A stretch of DNA of 23,991 nucleotides from DASUPK01 sp036520315 (GTDB lineage: Bacteria; Actinomycetota; Thermoleophilia; Solirubrobacterales; 70-9). Under the pieces are notes generated by a model. The model had not been told where the DNA came from. It saw only the letters and a program-made list of their open reading frames with translations, and did no database searches. The translations under genes and the position numbers were made by a program. Every line of letters starts with the position of its first letter. Position 1 is the stretch's first letter. Shown one piece after another: positions 1-8,407 of this stretch. The DNA lies in the NCBI GenBank assembly GCA_036520315.1, contig DATDJZ010000112.1, positions 1 to 23,991 on the forward strand, given 5' to 3'.

Positions 1-17
1 CTATGCGGGTCGAGAGG

Positions 18-90
18 CACCGCTACCGGGATTCGAACCCGGGTTTCCGGACTGAGAATCCGGCGTCCTAGTCCCCTAGACGATAGCGGC
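18..90 (-). tRNA. tRNA-Glu (anticodon CTC)
   Basis: Read on the minus strand, this folds into a complete 73-nt cloverleaf. The acceptor strands GCCGCTA and TAGCGGT pair with one G-U at the first position. The D-arm begins CGTCTAG, as is typical of tRNA-Glu. The anticodon stem CCGGA/TCCGG encloses the loop TTCTCAG, giving anticodon CTC for GAG codons. The T-arm is CCCGG-GTTCGAA-TCCCGG with discriminator G. A full CCA is not encoded (CCT follows), so the 3' end must be completed by CCA-adding enzyme. Confidence 0.95.
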
Positions 91-145
91 GTGTAGGTGA
101 CCGGCTCGTGAGTGTAGCCAGGGCCGGGCTAAGCTTCGCGAGCCC

Positions 146-229
146 GCGGCTGTGGCGGAACTGGTAGACGCGCAGGCTTCAGGTGCCTGTGTCCTTCGGG
201 ACGTGGAGGTTCGACTCCTCTCAGCCGCA
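146..229 (+). tRNA. tRNA-Leu (anticodon CAG)
   Basis: This is an 84-nt class II tRNA with a long variable arm (GTCCTTCGGGAC). The acceptor GCGGCTG pairs with CAGCCGC and the discriminator is A. The anticodon stem CAGGC/GCCTG encloses TTCAGGT, giving anticodon CAG for CUG, the dominant leucine codon in high-GC genomes. The T-arm contains GGTTCGACTCC. CCA is not encoded. It is transcribed toward the EAL-domain gene and may share a terminator-like inverted repeat with it. Confidence 0.95.
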
Positions 230-236
230 TCCCCCG

Positions 237-283
237 GACTGTCCCGCCCAAGGCCGCCAGTGACCGCCTAGAAGGGGACAGTC
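237..283. terminator. Inverted repeat between converging tRNA-Leu and EAL gene
   Basis: A 9-bp perfect inverted repeat (GACTGTCCC at 237-245, GGGACAGTC at 275-283) lies between tRNA-Leu and the end of the EAL-domain gene. One arm lies in that gene's last codons. The loop is long (29 nt) and there is no T-tract, so a bidirectional terminator is only plausible. Confidence 0.3.
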
Positions 284-1068
284 AACTCAGTCCCGCCGTT
301 CGTCAGTGATTCGACCGGCTCGGGACGGCCGAGCGCGTACCCCTGCGCCTCGTCGATGGCGAGGTCCTGGAGCTGCTGGAGCGTGACCAGGTCCTCGACG
401 CCCTGGGCGACCACCCTCTGGCCGCTGGCGTGCGCCTTGGCGGTCGCGTTTCGAGCCTTCCGCCGGCGTCGGCCGTCTGCGAGACCGCTGACGAAGCGCC
501 CGCCCAGCTTCACGTAGTCGATCGGCAGTTCCTTGAGCAACACCGCTCCACGTCCGCCCTGGACGAATCCATCGAGCGCGATCCGGCAACCGAGCTCGTG
601 GACACCCCGGACGAATTCCCCACTCGCTAGGCCGCGCCTGAGCTGCCGCTCCGCCAGCTCCAGCACGATTTCCTCGGGAGCCACTCCCGTCTCCCCGGTC
701 CTCCGCCGGATCAGCTCGAGCAACTCGTCGTCGGCGGAGCGCACGCTCAGATTGACGGCAACCGGATGCCCGCTCGCCGCGATCTCGATCGCCCGCCCCA
801 CGACCCAGTGGTCGATCTCCCGGATCGATCCGAGCTCCTCCGCGGCGAGCACGAACTCAGCGGCGGGAATCAGTCCCTCCTCATCCACCATCCGCAGGAA
901 CAGCTCGTGGCGCAGCGCCTCCCCACTGGCGACGTCGACGATCCGCTGCGCGTGCAGGACGAAGAGGTCCCCCTTCAGGGCCTCTCCGATCCTGCGCGAC
1001 CAATCGTTCTCGCGCGCCCCTGCGCCTTTCCCCTCTCTCCCTGGCCCCGTGGCGCTCACGTCGGCCAT
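268..1068 (-). CDS. Degenerate EAL-domain protein (c-di-GMP phosphodiesterase relative)
   Basis: This 266-residue protein has a short charged N-terminus followed by a stand-alone EAL domain (about residues 35-255). No GGDEF, PAS or membrane segment is visible. Recognisable blocks are QRIVDVASGEALRHELFLRM (the EAL position reads ELF), AVNLS, VLELAE, ALDGF, VKLGG, AQGVE and QGYALGRP. Active EAL enzymes normally have DDFG, a K-x-D in the next strand and AEGVE. Here the second Asp of DDFG, the Asp after the Lys and the Glu of AEGVE are replaced by Gly, Gly and Gln. Several metal or catalytic ligands are therefore missing, and the protein is more likely a c-di-GMP binder or protein-protein regulator than a hydrolase (inference). 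ATG start; last gene of a possible minus-strand group, 67 bp after the oxidoreductase. Confidence 0.85.
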   Translation of the reverse strand: MADVSATGPGREGKGAGARENDWSRRIGEALKGDLFVLHAQRIVDVASGEALRHELFLRMVDEEGLIPAAEFVLAAEELGSIREIDHWVVGRAIEIAASGHPVAVNLSVRSADDELLELIRRRTGETGVAPEEIVLELAERQLRRGLASGEFVRGVHELGCRIALDGFVQGGRGAVLLKELPIDYVKLGGRFVSGLADGRRRRKARNATAKAHASGQRVVAQGVEDLVTLQQLQDLAIDEAQGYALGRPEPVESLTNGGTELTVPF

Positions 1069-1135
1069 GCCGAAGGATCACCGCACGTCCGTCACCCGCA
1101 CAACGTGACGAAGTACTGGAAGGCCTGCGTGAGAA

Positions 1136-2587
1136 CTACGGAGCCGGCCCACAGAGCCGCTCACCGGCACCGGTTCGGCCCAGGTACCGGAGCGCGGACC
1201 GCGCCGCGTTGTACCCCCCCATCCCATGCGCCCCGGCCCCCGGCGGTGTGGCGGCGGAGCAGATGTATAGACCCGGTGCACCGGTGCTATACGGATCGAG
1301 CGCAAACCTCGGCCTGAACAGGACCTGCAGCGGCGTGTTCGCGCCGGTGATGATGTCGCCGCCGACGTAGTTGGCGTTGTAGGCGACCAGGTCGGCGGGG
1401 CCGCGCGCGCTGCTCGCCACGATCCGCTCCCGGAAGCCCGGCGCGAACCGCTCGATCTGGCCCAGGATGGCGTCGCTCGCATCGCCGGCGTAGCCGCTCG
1501 GCACGTGCCCATACAGCCAGAGCGGGTGCAGGTCCCCCTCCGAGCGCTCCGGGTCGGCCAGATACTGCTGGCCGACCAGCACATAGGGGCGCTCCGGCAT
1601 CGAGCCCCGGTTGGTCGTCTGCTCTGCCAGCACGATCTCCTCGAACGACCCGATCGCGTGCACCGTCCCGGCCCGCCGGCAGGCCTCATTCGTCCACGGC
1701 ACCCCACCCTCTACGGCCAGGTCCAGCTTGAACGCCCCCGGTCCGTGGCGGTAGCGCCGGTAGGCCCGCGTGACGCGCCCGGGCAACCTGTCTCCCGCGA
1801 TCTCCGCAACCGACCGTGGCGCCAGGTCGAACACGACCACATCCACCCCGCTCACCTCGGCCATGTCCGCCACGCGCCGCCCGGTCTCGATGCGTCCGCC
1901 GTGCGCCTCCAGATCCGAGGCGAGAGCGTCGGTGATCGCCCGGGAGCCACCCTTCGCCACCGGCCAGCCGAACGCGTGGCAGGCGCTGATCAGCGCGCAG
2001 CCCACCGACGAGCTCATCGGACGATTGAGCGGGCTGAACGCGTGAGCCGCGACCCCGCCGAACAGCGCCCTCGCCTCGGGCGAGCTCCAGGAGCGGGCGA
2101 GCACCGTCGCCGGCGCGGCGGCGGGCAAGCCGAAGCGCACCAGCCGCAGCGGATGCCGTGGCACGTGCACCACCGGTTTCATGATGTCCTCGAGCAGCTC
2201 CTCGAAGTGGGCGGAGGGGGACCCGAAGACCCGCCGCCAAGCCGCGCCATCCTCTCCCAACCCCTCCGCCGTCTCGTCGATCGAGCGCACCAGCACGCCC
2301 GCGCTCCCGTCGTCCAGTGGATGCGCCAGGTCGATCTCGGGCCAGAGCCACTCGAGCCCGTGTCGTTCCAGGTCCAGGGACCTGAGGAACGGCGAACCGA
2401 CCGCCATCGGGTGCGTCGCCGAGCAGTCGTCGTGGAGCAGCCCCGGTGCCGTCAGCTCACTGGTCCGCGTGCCGCCGCCGATCCGCTCGGCGGCCTCGAG
2501 CACTGTCACCTTGACGCCGGTGCGGGCCAGCTCAACGGCACAGGCGAGCCCGTTGGGCCCCGAGCCGACGACGATCGCTTCGCTCAA
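1136..2587 (-). CDS. FAD-dependent oxidoreductase, phytoene desaturase/PYROXD2-like
   Basis: This 483-residue protein is of typical length for the CrtI/PYROXD2-type amine-oxidase-like flavoproteins. The N-terminus carries the Rossmann dinucleotide motif GSGPNGLACAVELARTG, followed by a Glu at the end of strand 2 and the GG-x-x-R stretch ERIGGGTRTSEL. The C-terminal FAD-closing motif is GLYICSAATPPGAGAHGMGG. Families of this kind oxidise or isomerise polyenes or other hydrophobic substrates; the substrate here is not predictable. The start codon is TTG, overlapping the stop of the upstream DUF3556 gene as TTGA, so translational coupling is likely. There is no strong Shine-Dalgarno of its own. 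The close linkage suggests both proteins work on the same membrane-associated lipid or isoprenoid (inference). Confidence 0.85.
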   Translation of the reverse strand: MSEAIVVGSGPNGLACAVELARTGVKVTVLEAAERIGGGTRTSELTAPGLLHDDCSATHPMAVGSPFLRSLDLERHGLEWLWPEIDLAHPLDDGSAGVLVRSIDETAEGLGEDGAAWRRVFGSPSAHFEELLEDIMKPVVHVPRHPLRLVRFGLPAAAPATVLARSWSSPEARALFGGVAAHAFSPLNRPMSSSVGCALISACHAFGWPVAKGGSRAITDALASDLEAHGGRIETGRRVADMAEVSGVDVVVFDLAPRSVAEIAGDRLPGRVTRAYRRYRHGPGAFKLDLAVEGGVPWTNEACRRAGTVHAIGSFEEIVLAEQTTNRGSMPERPYVLVGQQYLADPERSEGDLHPLWLYGHVPSGYAGDASDAILGQIERFAPGFRERIVASSARGPADLVAYNANYVGGDIITGANTPLQVLFRPRFALDPYSTGAPGLYICSAATPPGAGAHGMGGYNAARSALRYLGRTGAGERLCGPAP

Positions 2588-4374
2588 CGACTCGGCGAGT
2601 ATCCGGGTGCCTTGGAGCCGCCGACGGGCACCGGCTCGCCCCGGCTGACCGCGCCACCCTCGACGACCACCGGGAAGTCGAAGGACTCATCGAGCCACGG
2701 CTGCGTGGTCACCATGTCCTTGACGGCGACGGTGCCCTGCTTCAGCAGGCCGTCCACGGGGTCCCAGATCTCGTAGTGCTGACGGCCCCGGCCGCGCATC
2801 GTCGGCTCGGACTCCAGATAGATCAACCGCACGTCCCCGGCCCCGAAGCCGCAGCGCTGCTGAACGGCTTCCAGCAGCTGGGCGCCATGGAAGTGGGCGT
2901 CGCCGAAGTTCCAGCCGTTGACGACGTTCGAGACCAGCTCGCCCTCGCGCACGTCGTACCGCTCAACGTCATCGACGGCGTGCGGGAGCAGCGCGTTCAG
3001 GGCCCGCCCGTGTGAGTGCATCGCCCTGAAGGCGAGCCCCCTGTTCAGCAGGTAGAGCGCCGTCTCTCGGTCGTAGATGTCACCGACCTGCTCGACGATC
3101 GTCCGCGCCGGCTTCTTGATGTGCGTGTCGAGCCTGGCCTCCGCCCCGCTCTCCCGGCGGAAAAGCCAGGCAGTGGTCGACCAGTTGCCCGCGTAGTAGC
3201 GCATCGACGGCAGGAAGGAGATCTTGTCCGGGAAGTTCCCGCCGAGCAGCGGCAGAAGCAGGCACGGAATCGCCAGTACGGCGATCAGCAGCGGGTCACC
3301 GATGGTCGAGAGCGGGGTGTCACCGTAGTGTCCGAAGAGGAAGAGGATCCCGAAGATCATGAACAGGTTCCACTCCAGGGGAACGGCGAGCGGGAACATC
3401 GAGGTGATGTTGAGGTGGAAGAGGATCATCCCGACGATCGCGATCGTCCGGATCGTAGGGTTGTCCTGGAACACCAGCAGCGCCGGCCAGAGGAACTCCT
3501 GGACGGTGCCTAAGTGCGCGATCCCGCCCGCCAGCCGCGAGGGCATCATGTCCTCCGGGTAGTCGCGCCAGAGCCGCCTCTTCACCGCCCTGGGGACCAG
3601 GGGGGCGTTGCTCATCATCGTCGAGACAACGAAGGGGAAGTGGCTGTTCAGCTTGGAGGAGGCTGCACCCCACCAGATGAAGAGGAAGACGAACTGCCAC
3701 GCGACCACCCAGTGCTCGATCGGGAACAGCCCGACCACCAGCATCGTCGCGTAGATCTCCGGCCGGGCGCCCAGGAACGAGACCTTGTCGCGCAGCCCGA
3801 GCAGGCCCAGCAGGCCGAGCAGCACCGCGATCCCCGCCGGCGGCAGCTTGCCGGCGAAGTCACCCGAGCGGTCGATGCCGGAGGCGGCGAGCAGGAAAAC
3901 GCCGGCGGCGAGCACCCCCGCGTAGAGCGCGACGTCGACCCAGGTGCGCGTCGTGCCCCTCGTGAACGGGATCCGCTCCGGCCACGGCGGCAGCCGCACG
4001 GTCCCGGGCCGCAGCCAATAGAGCACCCCGCCGATCGGCGGCGAGAAGCGGAAGCTCAGCGGCATCGATCCGGCGCCGAGCCCGAGGATCTCCCAGAGCA
4101 ACAGCCAGACCGCGAGCTTCTCGAACACGATCGGCTGGGTCCACCAGTCGCTGAGATCGAAGGGCGACCCCAGCCCCGGCGTCAGCGAGATCACGAACAG
4201 CGCCCCGACGCAGAAGAGGACCAGCTTGAGGGCGTAGGCCAGGTAGACGAAGGTGGGCGATCCGAATCCGTTCCCGCCCCAATCCTGAACCAGCGGCTTC
4301 AGCCGCCTCAGGTGCGGCTTTGCCTTCCACTCCTCCAGGTCGAAGGGAGGCGGTGAGGGCTCTAGGAATCCCAT
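2584..4374 (-). CDS. DUF3556-family polytopic membrane protein
   Basis: This 596-residue protein begins MGFLEPSPPPFDLEEWKAKP, the characteristic start of DUF3556 proteins known from mycobacteria and relatives. Residues from about 45 to 390 contain many hydrophobic segments, for example around 45-68, 90-112, 150-170, 210-240 and 320-370. A soluble C-terminal part of about 190 residues follows and includes the stretch GWNFGDAHFHGAQLLEAVQ. The biochemical role of the family is unknown. Its stop codon overlaps the TTG start of the FAD oxidoreductase, so the two genes probably form an operon. It is divergent from the GH31 gene, with about 100 bp between the starts. Confidence 0.8.
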   Translation of the reverse strand: MGFLEPSPPPFDLEEWKAKPHLRRLKPLVQDWGGNGFGSPTFVYLAYALKLVLFCVGALFVISLTPGLGSPFDLSDWWTQPIVFEKLAVWLLLWEILGLGAGSMPLSFRFSPPIGGVLYWLRPGTVRLPPWPERIPFTRGTTRTWVDVALYAGVLAAGVFLLAASGIDRSGDFAGKLPPAGIAVLLGLLGLLGLRDKVSFLGARPEIYATMLVVGLFPIEHWVVAWQFVFLFIWWGAASSKLNSHFPFVVSTMMSNAPLVPRAVKRRLWRDYPEDMMPSRLAGGIAHLGTVQEFLWPALLVFQDNPTIRTIAIVGMILFHLNITSMFPLAVPLEWNLFMIFGILFLFGHYGDTPLSTIGDPLLIAVLAIPCLLLPLLGGNFPDKISFLPSMRYYAGNWSTTAWLFRRESGAEARLDTHIKKPARTIVEQVGDIYDRETALYLLNRGLAFRAMHSHGRALNALLPHAVDDVERYDVREGELVSNVVNGWNFGDAHFHGAQLLEAVQQRCGFGAGDVRLIYLESEPTMRGRGRQHYEIWDPVDGLLKQGTVAVKDMVTTQPWLDESFDFPVVVEGGAVSRGEPVPVGGSKAPGYSPSR

Positions 4375-4476
4375 CGCCGGTCCCGCCGAACCCTATTCGG
4401 TTCCCAGGGGGAGCTCCAGCGGCCGTCCGTGTGCTCGGCCCGTCAGCTAGGGTCGCCGCCAGCAGGAGGAGCGACG
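4375..4476. promoter_or_regulatory. Divergent promoter region, DUF3556 versus GH31
   Basis: About 100 bp separate two divergent starts, so promoters for both operons should lie here or within the gene ends. I could not pick convincing -35/-10 boxes. The only clear element is the GH31 Shine-Dalgarno. Confidence 0.4.
4464..4469 (+). promoter_or_regulatory. Ribosome binding site AGGAGG of the GH31 gene
   Basis: A perfect AGGAGG lies 7 nt before GTG at 4477. This fixes the start there rather than at the in-frame GTG at 4429, which would add 16 residues before a well-formed signal peptide. Confidence 0.85.
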
Positions 4477-6735
4477 GTGGGAACCCGGAGAGCGCAGAGA
4501 TCGGCCCTGCTCAGAGCCGCCATCGCGGCGGCCGCGATCATCGCCTGCCCAACGGGTGCGTCGGCGAGGGTGGCGATCGACAAGGGGCGGATCGTGGTCG
4601 CAGGCAGCGCGGCGACCGCCGTGATCAATCGCTCTCCGTTCAGCCTGCGGATCGAGAACCGCAGCGGCCGCTCCGTGCTGCGCGAGGTCGCGGGACCGAG
4701 CTCGCTGAGCATGGGACCGGCGGACGATCCGATCGCACCGGGCTTCGACAGCCGGGCCGTCCCGACGCTCTACGCCCCGCTCAGCTTCCTGGTGGGGTCC
4801 GAAGCGATCCAGCAGTACGAGGGGGGCCTCTGGGGCGGCAACCTGAACTCCGGGCAGCGCTCCGGAACCCAATACGCGGCCCGAGCCGTGCGGCGCGCCA
4901 AGCGGGTCGGCAACGGGGTCCGGATGGTGCTGGCCACCACCGACCCGAGCGATCGCCGGCTGCTCGTCCGCGTGGCCCCGCTCGGTTGCTGCGCCATCAG
5001 GGTGAACGTCCGCCCGCACCCGAGCTCCGGCGTCGCCACCATCGGCGATTCGTTCGCCTCCGGCCGCGGCGAGGGATTCTTCGGGTTCGGCGGTCGGCAC
5101 AACGCACTCGACCAGCACGGCAACACCCTCTCGAGCTTCATCCAGGAGGAGAACGTCGACGGCCTGACCGGAATCGGGCAGGGAGGCGGCGGCACATCCC
5201 TCTACCCGAACGGGCCGGCCGCGGCCTACTACCCGCAGCCGCAGTTCATCTCCTCGCGCGGCTACGGGTTCCTGCTCGACCAGCCGGAGCTCGCCCGCTT
5301 CCAGCTCGCTGACCAGAACCCCTCGGCGTGGAACGTCACCGCCTCGGCAGGTCAGCTCCGCTACGTCGTCGCTCCGGGGAAGGGCCCGCGGGCGATTCGC
5401 ACCCTGACCGCGATCACCGGGCGCCAGCCCGTCCCGCCCGGCTGGGGGCTCGGGCCGATGCTCGACCGCCTGGTCAAGAACTTCGGCGAGACCGACGAGG
5501 ACTACCAGTCGAACGTGCAGGCCGACCTCGACAACATCGCCCGCTACCGGCTTCCCCTGAAGGCCTACCGGATCGAGGGCTGGGGGTTTCCGGGCGGCAA
5601 CGACGGCCTCGCGCTGCACACCTACACGAGCCCCGCCGAGCAGGCCCAGGTGATCGCCACCCTGCGGGCGCGGGGTATTCACCCGCTCGTCTACCTCCGC
5701 CCGTGGGTGACGCCCGAATCGGCCGCGGCCGCCAACGGCTGGGTCGCCACCCACGCCGACGGGACCCCCTATCTGACCTCCGGCACGGCCGGCCAGAGCA
5801 TCGCCCTGCTCGACTTCACCGACCCCGGCGCCGTGCGCTTCTGGGAGCGCGAGGTCGCCAAGGCGCTCAACCTGGGCGCGGACGGCTTCATGCAGGACTT
5901 CGGCGAGGAGGTCCTGTTCGGCATGCACTTCCACAACGGGGAGAACGGGACCTCGATGCACAACCGCTACCTCGTCCTCTACGCGAAGGCGACCCGCGGA
6001 GCCATCAACCGCTTCGAGCGCAAGCATCCCAAACGACACATCTGGTTCTTCACCCGCGCCGGCTACAGCGGCCGGCCTGGTTCGGCGGCGCACGAGAACG
6101 CGAACTTCCCCGGCGACGAGACCACCGACTGGACCCACTCCTCCGGACTCGCCTCCTCGACGCCGGACATGCTGAACCGGGCCGTCGGGGGCGCCTACGG
6201 ATTCGGCACGGACATCGGGGGCTACTTCGACCTGACCACGCCTCCCACCACCAAGGAGCTCTTCCTGCGCTGGGCGGAGTGGGCCGCCCTCAGCCCGGTC
6301 TTCCGGCTGCACGGCGCGGGCCCGACCGGCACCCATACGCCGTGGAGCTTCGACGCCGAGACCGTGCAGGTCTACAACGGGCTCTCCAAGCTCCACCTGA
6401 AGGCGGTGCCCCTGATCCTCCGCCTCTGGAAGAAGGCCGCGCGCACCGGCGTCCCCCCCACACGCCCCCTCTGGCTGGCCTACCCAGATGACCGGACCGC
6501 CCGCTCTCAGGACCAGGAATGGCTGCTCGGTCCCGACCTGCTGGTCGCCCCGGTTGTGGAGCAGGGGGCGAGCTCGCGGAGCGTCTACTTCCCGAGAGGC
6601 TGCTGGAGGGATCCCGTGGGGGGCCGGCGCTACCGGGGACCGCGGTCCGCCGTCGTCCCAGCTCCGGTCAACGAGCTGCCCCGCTTCTTCCGCTGCGGGA
6701 CGCACCCGCTGGGCAATCACCGCCGGAGCCGCTGA
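4477..6735 (+). CDS. Secreted glycoside hydrolase family 31 protein
   Basis: This is a 752-residue protein with an N-terminal signal peptide: Arg-rich start, hydrophobic core AAIAAAAIIA, and cleavage probably near ASA at about residue 30. A beta-sandwich N-domain follows, then the GH31 TIM barrel and a C-terminal beta domain. The nucleophile motif is GFMQDFGEE with Asp474. The acid/base region is FPGDETTDW with Asp547. RAGYSG, DIGGYF, LLRWAEWAALSPVFRLHG and LLVAPV are further family hallmarks. The nucleophile and acid/base regions resemble the YihQ (sulfoquinovosidase)-type branch more than classical alpha-glucosidases. However, I do not see the Arg/Trp pair that YihQ uses to bind the sulfonate, so the substrate remains an unidentified alpha-glycoside outside the cell. 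Start: GTG with AGGAGG. The sulfatase gene follows after 44 bp. Confidence 0.9.
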   Translation: MGTRRAQRSALLRAAIAAAAIIACPTGASARVAIDKGRIVVAGSAATAVINRSPFSLRIENRSGRSVLREVAGPSSLSMGPADDPIAPGFDSRAVPTLYAPLSFLVGSEAIQQYEGGLWGGNLNSGQRSGTQYAARAVRRAKRVGNGVRMVLATTDPSDRRLLVRVAPLGCCAIRVNVRPHPSSGVATIGDSFASGRGEGFFGFGGRHNALDQHGNTLSSFIQEENVDGLTGIGQGGGGTSLYPNGPAAAYYPQPQFISSRGYGFLLDQPELARFQLADQNPSAWNVTASAGQLRYVVAPGKGPRAIRTLTAITGRQPVPPGWGLGPMLDRLVKNFGETDEDYQSNVQADLDNIARYRLPLKAYRIEGWGFPGGNDGLALHTYTSPAEQAQVIATLRARGIHPLVYLRPWVTPESAAAANGWVATHADGTPYLTSGTAGQSIALLDFTDPGAVRFWEREVAKALNLGADGFMQDFGEEVLFGMHFHNGENGTSMHNRYLVLYAKATRGAINRFERKHPKRHIWFFTRAGYSGRPGSAAHENANFPGDETTDWTHSSGLASSTPDMLNRAVGGAYGFGTDIGGYFDLTTPPTTKELFLRWAEWAALSPVFRLHGAGPTGTHTPWSFDAETVQVYNGLSKLHLKAVPLILRLWKKAARTGVPPTRPLWLAYPDDRTARSQDQEWLLGPDLLVAPVVEQGASSRSVYFPRGCWRDPVGGRRYRGPRSAVVPAPVNELPRFFRCGTHPLGNHRRSR

Positions 6736-6779
6736 GGCGGCCCGCAACTTCGCGTCCTACCTCTCGTTATTGTCGATTG

Positions 6780-8396
6780 ATGCGCATCGGGAAGGCCAGG
6801 GCCGGTGTCTTGGCGGCAGGGATCGCGTGTCTCGCCGCGCTCGCGCTGCTCGTCAGCGGAGAGTCTCACGCCGCCAGCAGCAAGCCCAACATCATCATGT
6901 TCACCACCGACGACCAGACGGTGCGTGACCTCGTCGCGATGCCCAAGACCCAGGCGCTGCTCGGCGCCCAGGGCGCGAACTTCCTCCACTCCTACGTCTC
7001 GATGTCGCTCTGCTGTCCCTCGCGCATCACGGTCCAGACCGGCGAGTACGCGCACAACCACCACGTGATGGGGAACACCCCGCCGCAGGGTGGCTACAGC
7101 GTCTTCGACGACAAGAACGACCTGCCGGTCTGGTTGCAGCAGGCGGGCTACCGGACGATTCACATCGGCAAGATGCCGAACGGGTTCGGGACCGAGACGA
7201 ATGAGACGTATGTCCCGCCGGGCTGGGGACCCTTCAACGGAGGCGCCGGGCCGGGCGAGTTCTACGGATTCATCAAGCCGGCCTCCGCCTACTTCGGCTT
7301 CGACCTCGACGAGAACGGCGTGCTCAGCCAGTACCCGCCCGACGCCTACCAGACCGACACCTACGCGGACCTCGCGACCCAGCGAATCGACGCCCACTTC
7401 GCCGATCACGCCAACGACCCCCTCTACATGCAGGTCCAGTTCTTCGCGCCGCACGACCCGGCCGACCCCGCGCCCCGGCACGTCGGGGCCTTCGCCTCGT
7501 CCCCTCTGCCGATCGACGCGAGCTTCAACGAGAAGAACGTCAAGGACAAGCCGGGCTGGATCAGGAAGATCAGCCGATTCGGCCCCGGGCTGATCGCGAA
7601 GATCCAGACCCGCTATCAGCACCGGCTCGAGACGCTCCTCTCGGTGGACGACGCGATCGAGCGGATCGTCAACGACCTCAACGCCAGGGGCGTGCTCGGC
7701 AACACCTACATCATCTTCACCTCCGACAACGGCTTCATGCAGGGCCAGCATCGCCTGCATCAGGGCAAGTTCGCCCCCTACGAGCCCTCGATCCAGGTCC
7801 CACTGCTGATGCGCGGCCCGGGCATCCCGCCAGGCAGCCAGCCGCGAGCGCTGGTCTGGAACGGCGACATCACCTCGACCATCCTGAAGATCGCCGACGC
7901 CCGGCCCGAGCTGCCCCAGGACGGGCGGTCGCTGCTCCCCTACGCCCGCGACCCCAACCTCAAGTCGACCCGGCCGATCCTGATCGAAACCGGGCCGCCC
8001 GGGGCGACGAACGAGCCGGGCACGCCGGTGAGCGCCGCGAGCGGCAGGCGCGTCCACTTCAGCAAGTACGTGAAGAACCTGGACCAGGACCACACCGCCC
8101 AGATCGCGCGCGCGATCGTCGCGCCGCGCTACCGCGCGATCCGGACCGGTCGCTACCTGCTCGTCAAGTACTCCGACGAGAGCCGGGAGCTCTACGACCT
8201 GAAGCGGGACCCGCTCGAGCTCAAGTCCAAGTACAAGGACTCGCGCTACTTCCCGGTGCGGAAGTACCTCCTCAAGAAGCTCAAGGGCCTGGTCCTCTGC
8301 ACGGGAGCGGACTGCTCCCGTGACCTGCGTAAACCGCCGAAGCCGCTCGCCAAGAAGAAGAAGCACCCGGGCAAGAAACCCGTTCCCGCCCCGTAA
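6780..8396 (+). CDS. Secreted sulfatase (formylglycine-dependent)
   Basis: This is a 538-residue protein. The start MRIGKARAGVLAAGIACLAA with cleavage near SHA-A makes a good signal peptide, so the ATG at 6780 is preferred to an open frame continuing upstream into the GH31 gene. The type I sulfatase core is clear: the metal-binding TTDDQ (Asp44, Asp45), the CCPSR motif in which Cys78 should become formylglycine, HIGKM, HDPADPAP, and the TSDNGFMQGQHRLHQGK block (Asp316, Asn317). The closest look is to N-acetylglucosamine-6-sulfatase-like enzymes, but the substrate is not certain. A C-terminal tail rich in Lys and Pro (about 20 residues) follows the domain. The enzyme needs a formylglycine-generating enzyme encoded elsewhere. 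There is no clear Shine-Dalgarno; it is probably cotranscribed with the GH31 gene. Confidence 0.9.
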   Translation: MRIGKARAGVLAAGIACLAALALLVSGESHAASSKPNIIMFTTDDQTVRDLVAMPKTQALLGAQGANFLHSYVSMSLCCPSRITVQTGEYAHNHHVMGNTPPQGGYSVFDDKNDLPVWLQQAGYRTIHIGKMPNGFGTETNETYVPPGWGPFNGGAGPGEFYGFIKPASAYFGFDLDENGVLSQYPPDAYQTDTYADLATQRIDAHFADHANDPLYMQVQFFAPHDPADPAPRHVGAFASSPLPIDASFNEKNVKDKPGWIRKISRFGPGLIAKIQTRYQHRLETLLSVDDAIERIVNDLNARGVLGNTYIIFTSDNGFMQGQHRLHQGKFAPYEPSIQVPLLMRGPGIPPGSQPRALVWNGDITSTILKIADARPELPQDGRSLLPYARDPNLKSTRPILIETGPPGATNEPGTPVSAASGRRVHFSKYVKNLDQDHTAQIARAIVAPRYRAIRTGRYLLVKYSDESRELYDLKRDPLELKSKYKDSRYFPVRKYLLKKLKGLVLCTGADCSRDLRKPPKPLAKKKKHPGKKPVPAP

Positions 8397-8407
8397 GGTC
8401 CGGGGCC

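Noticed and set aside
4477..6735. GH31 as a true sulfoquinovosidase
   Set aside because: Nucleophile and acid/base regions look YihQ-like, but the Arg/Trp region that recognises the sulfonate was not seen; left as GH31 of unknown substrate.
4447..6747. A 766-codon open frame on minus, antisense to the GH31 gene
   Set aside because: Arg/Gly/Val/Glu-rich, no domain; the plus strand has signal peptide and catalytic motifs. Long shadow frames are expected at this GC content.
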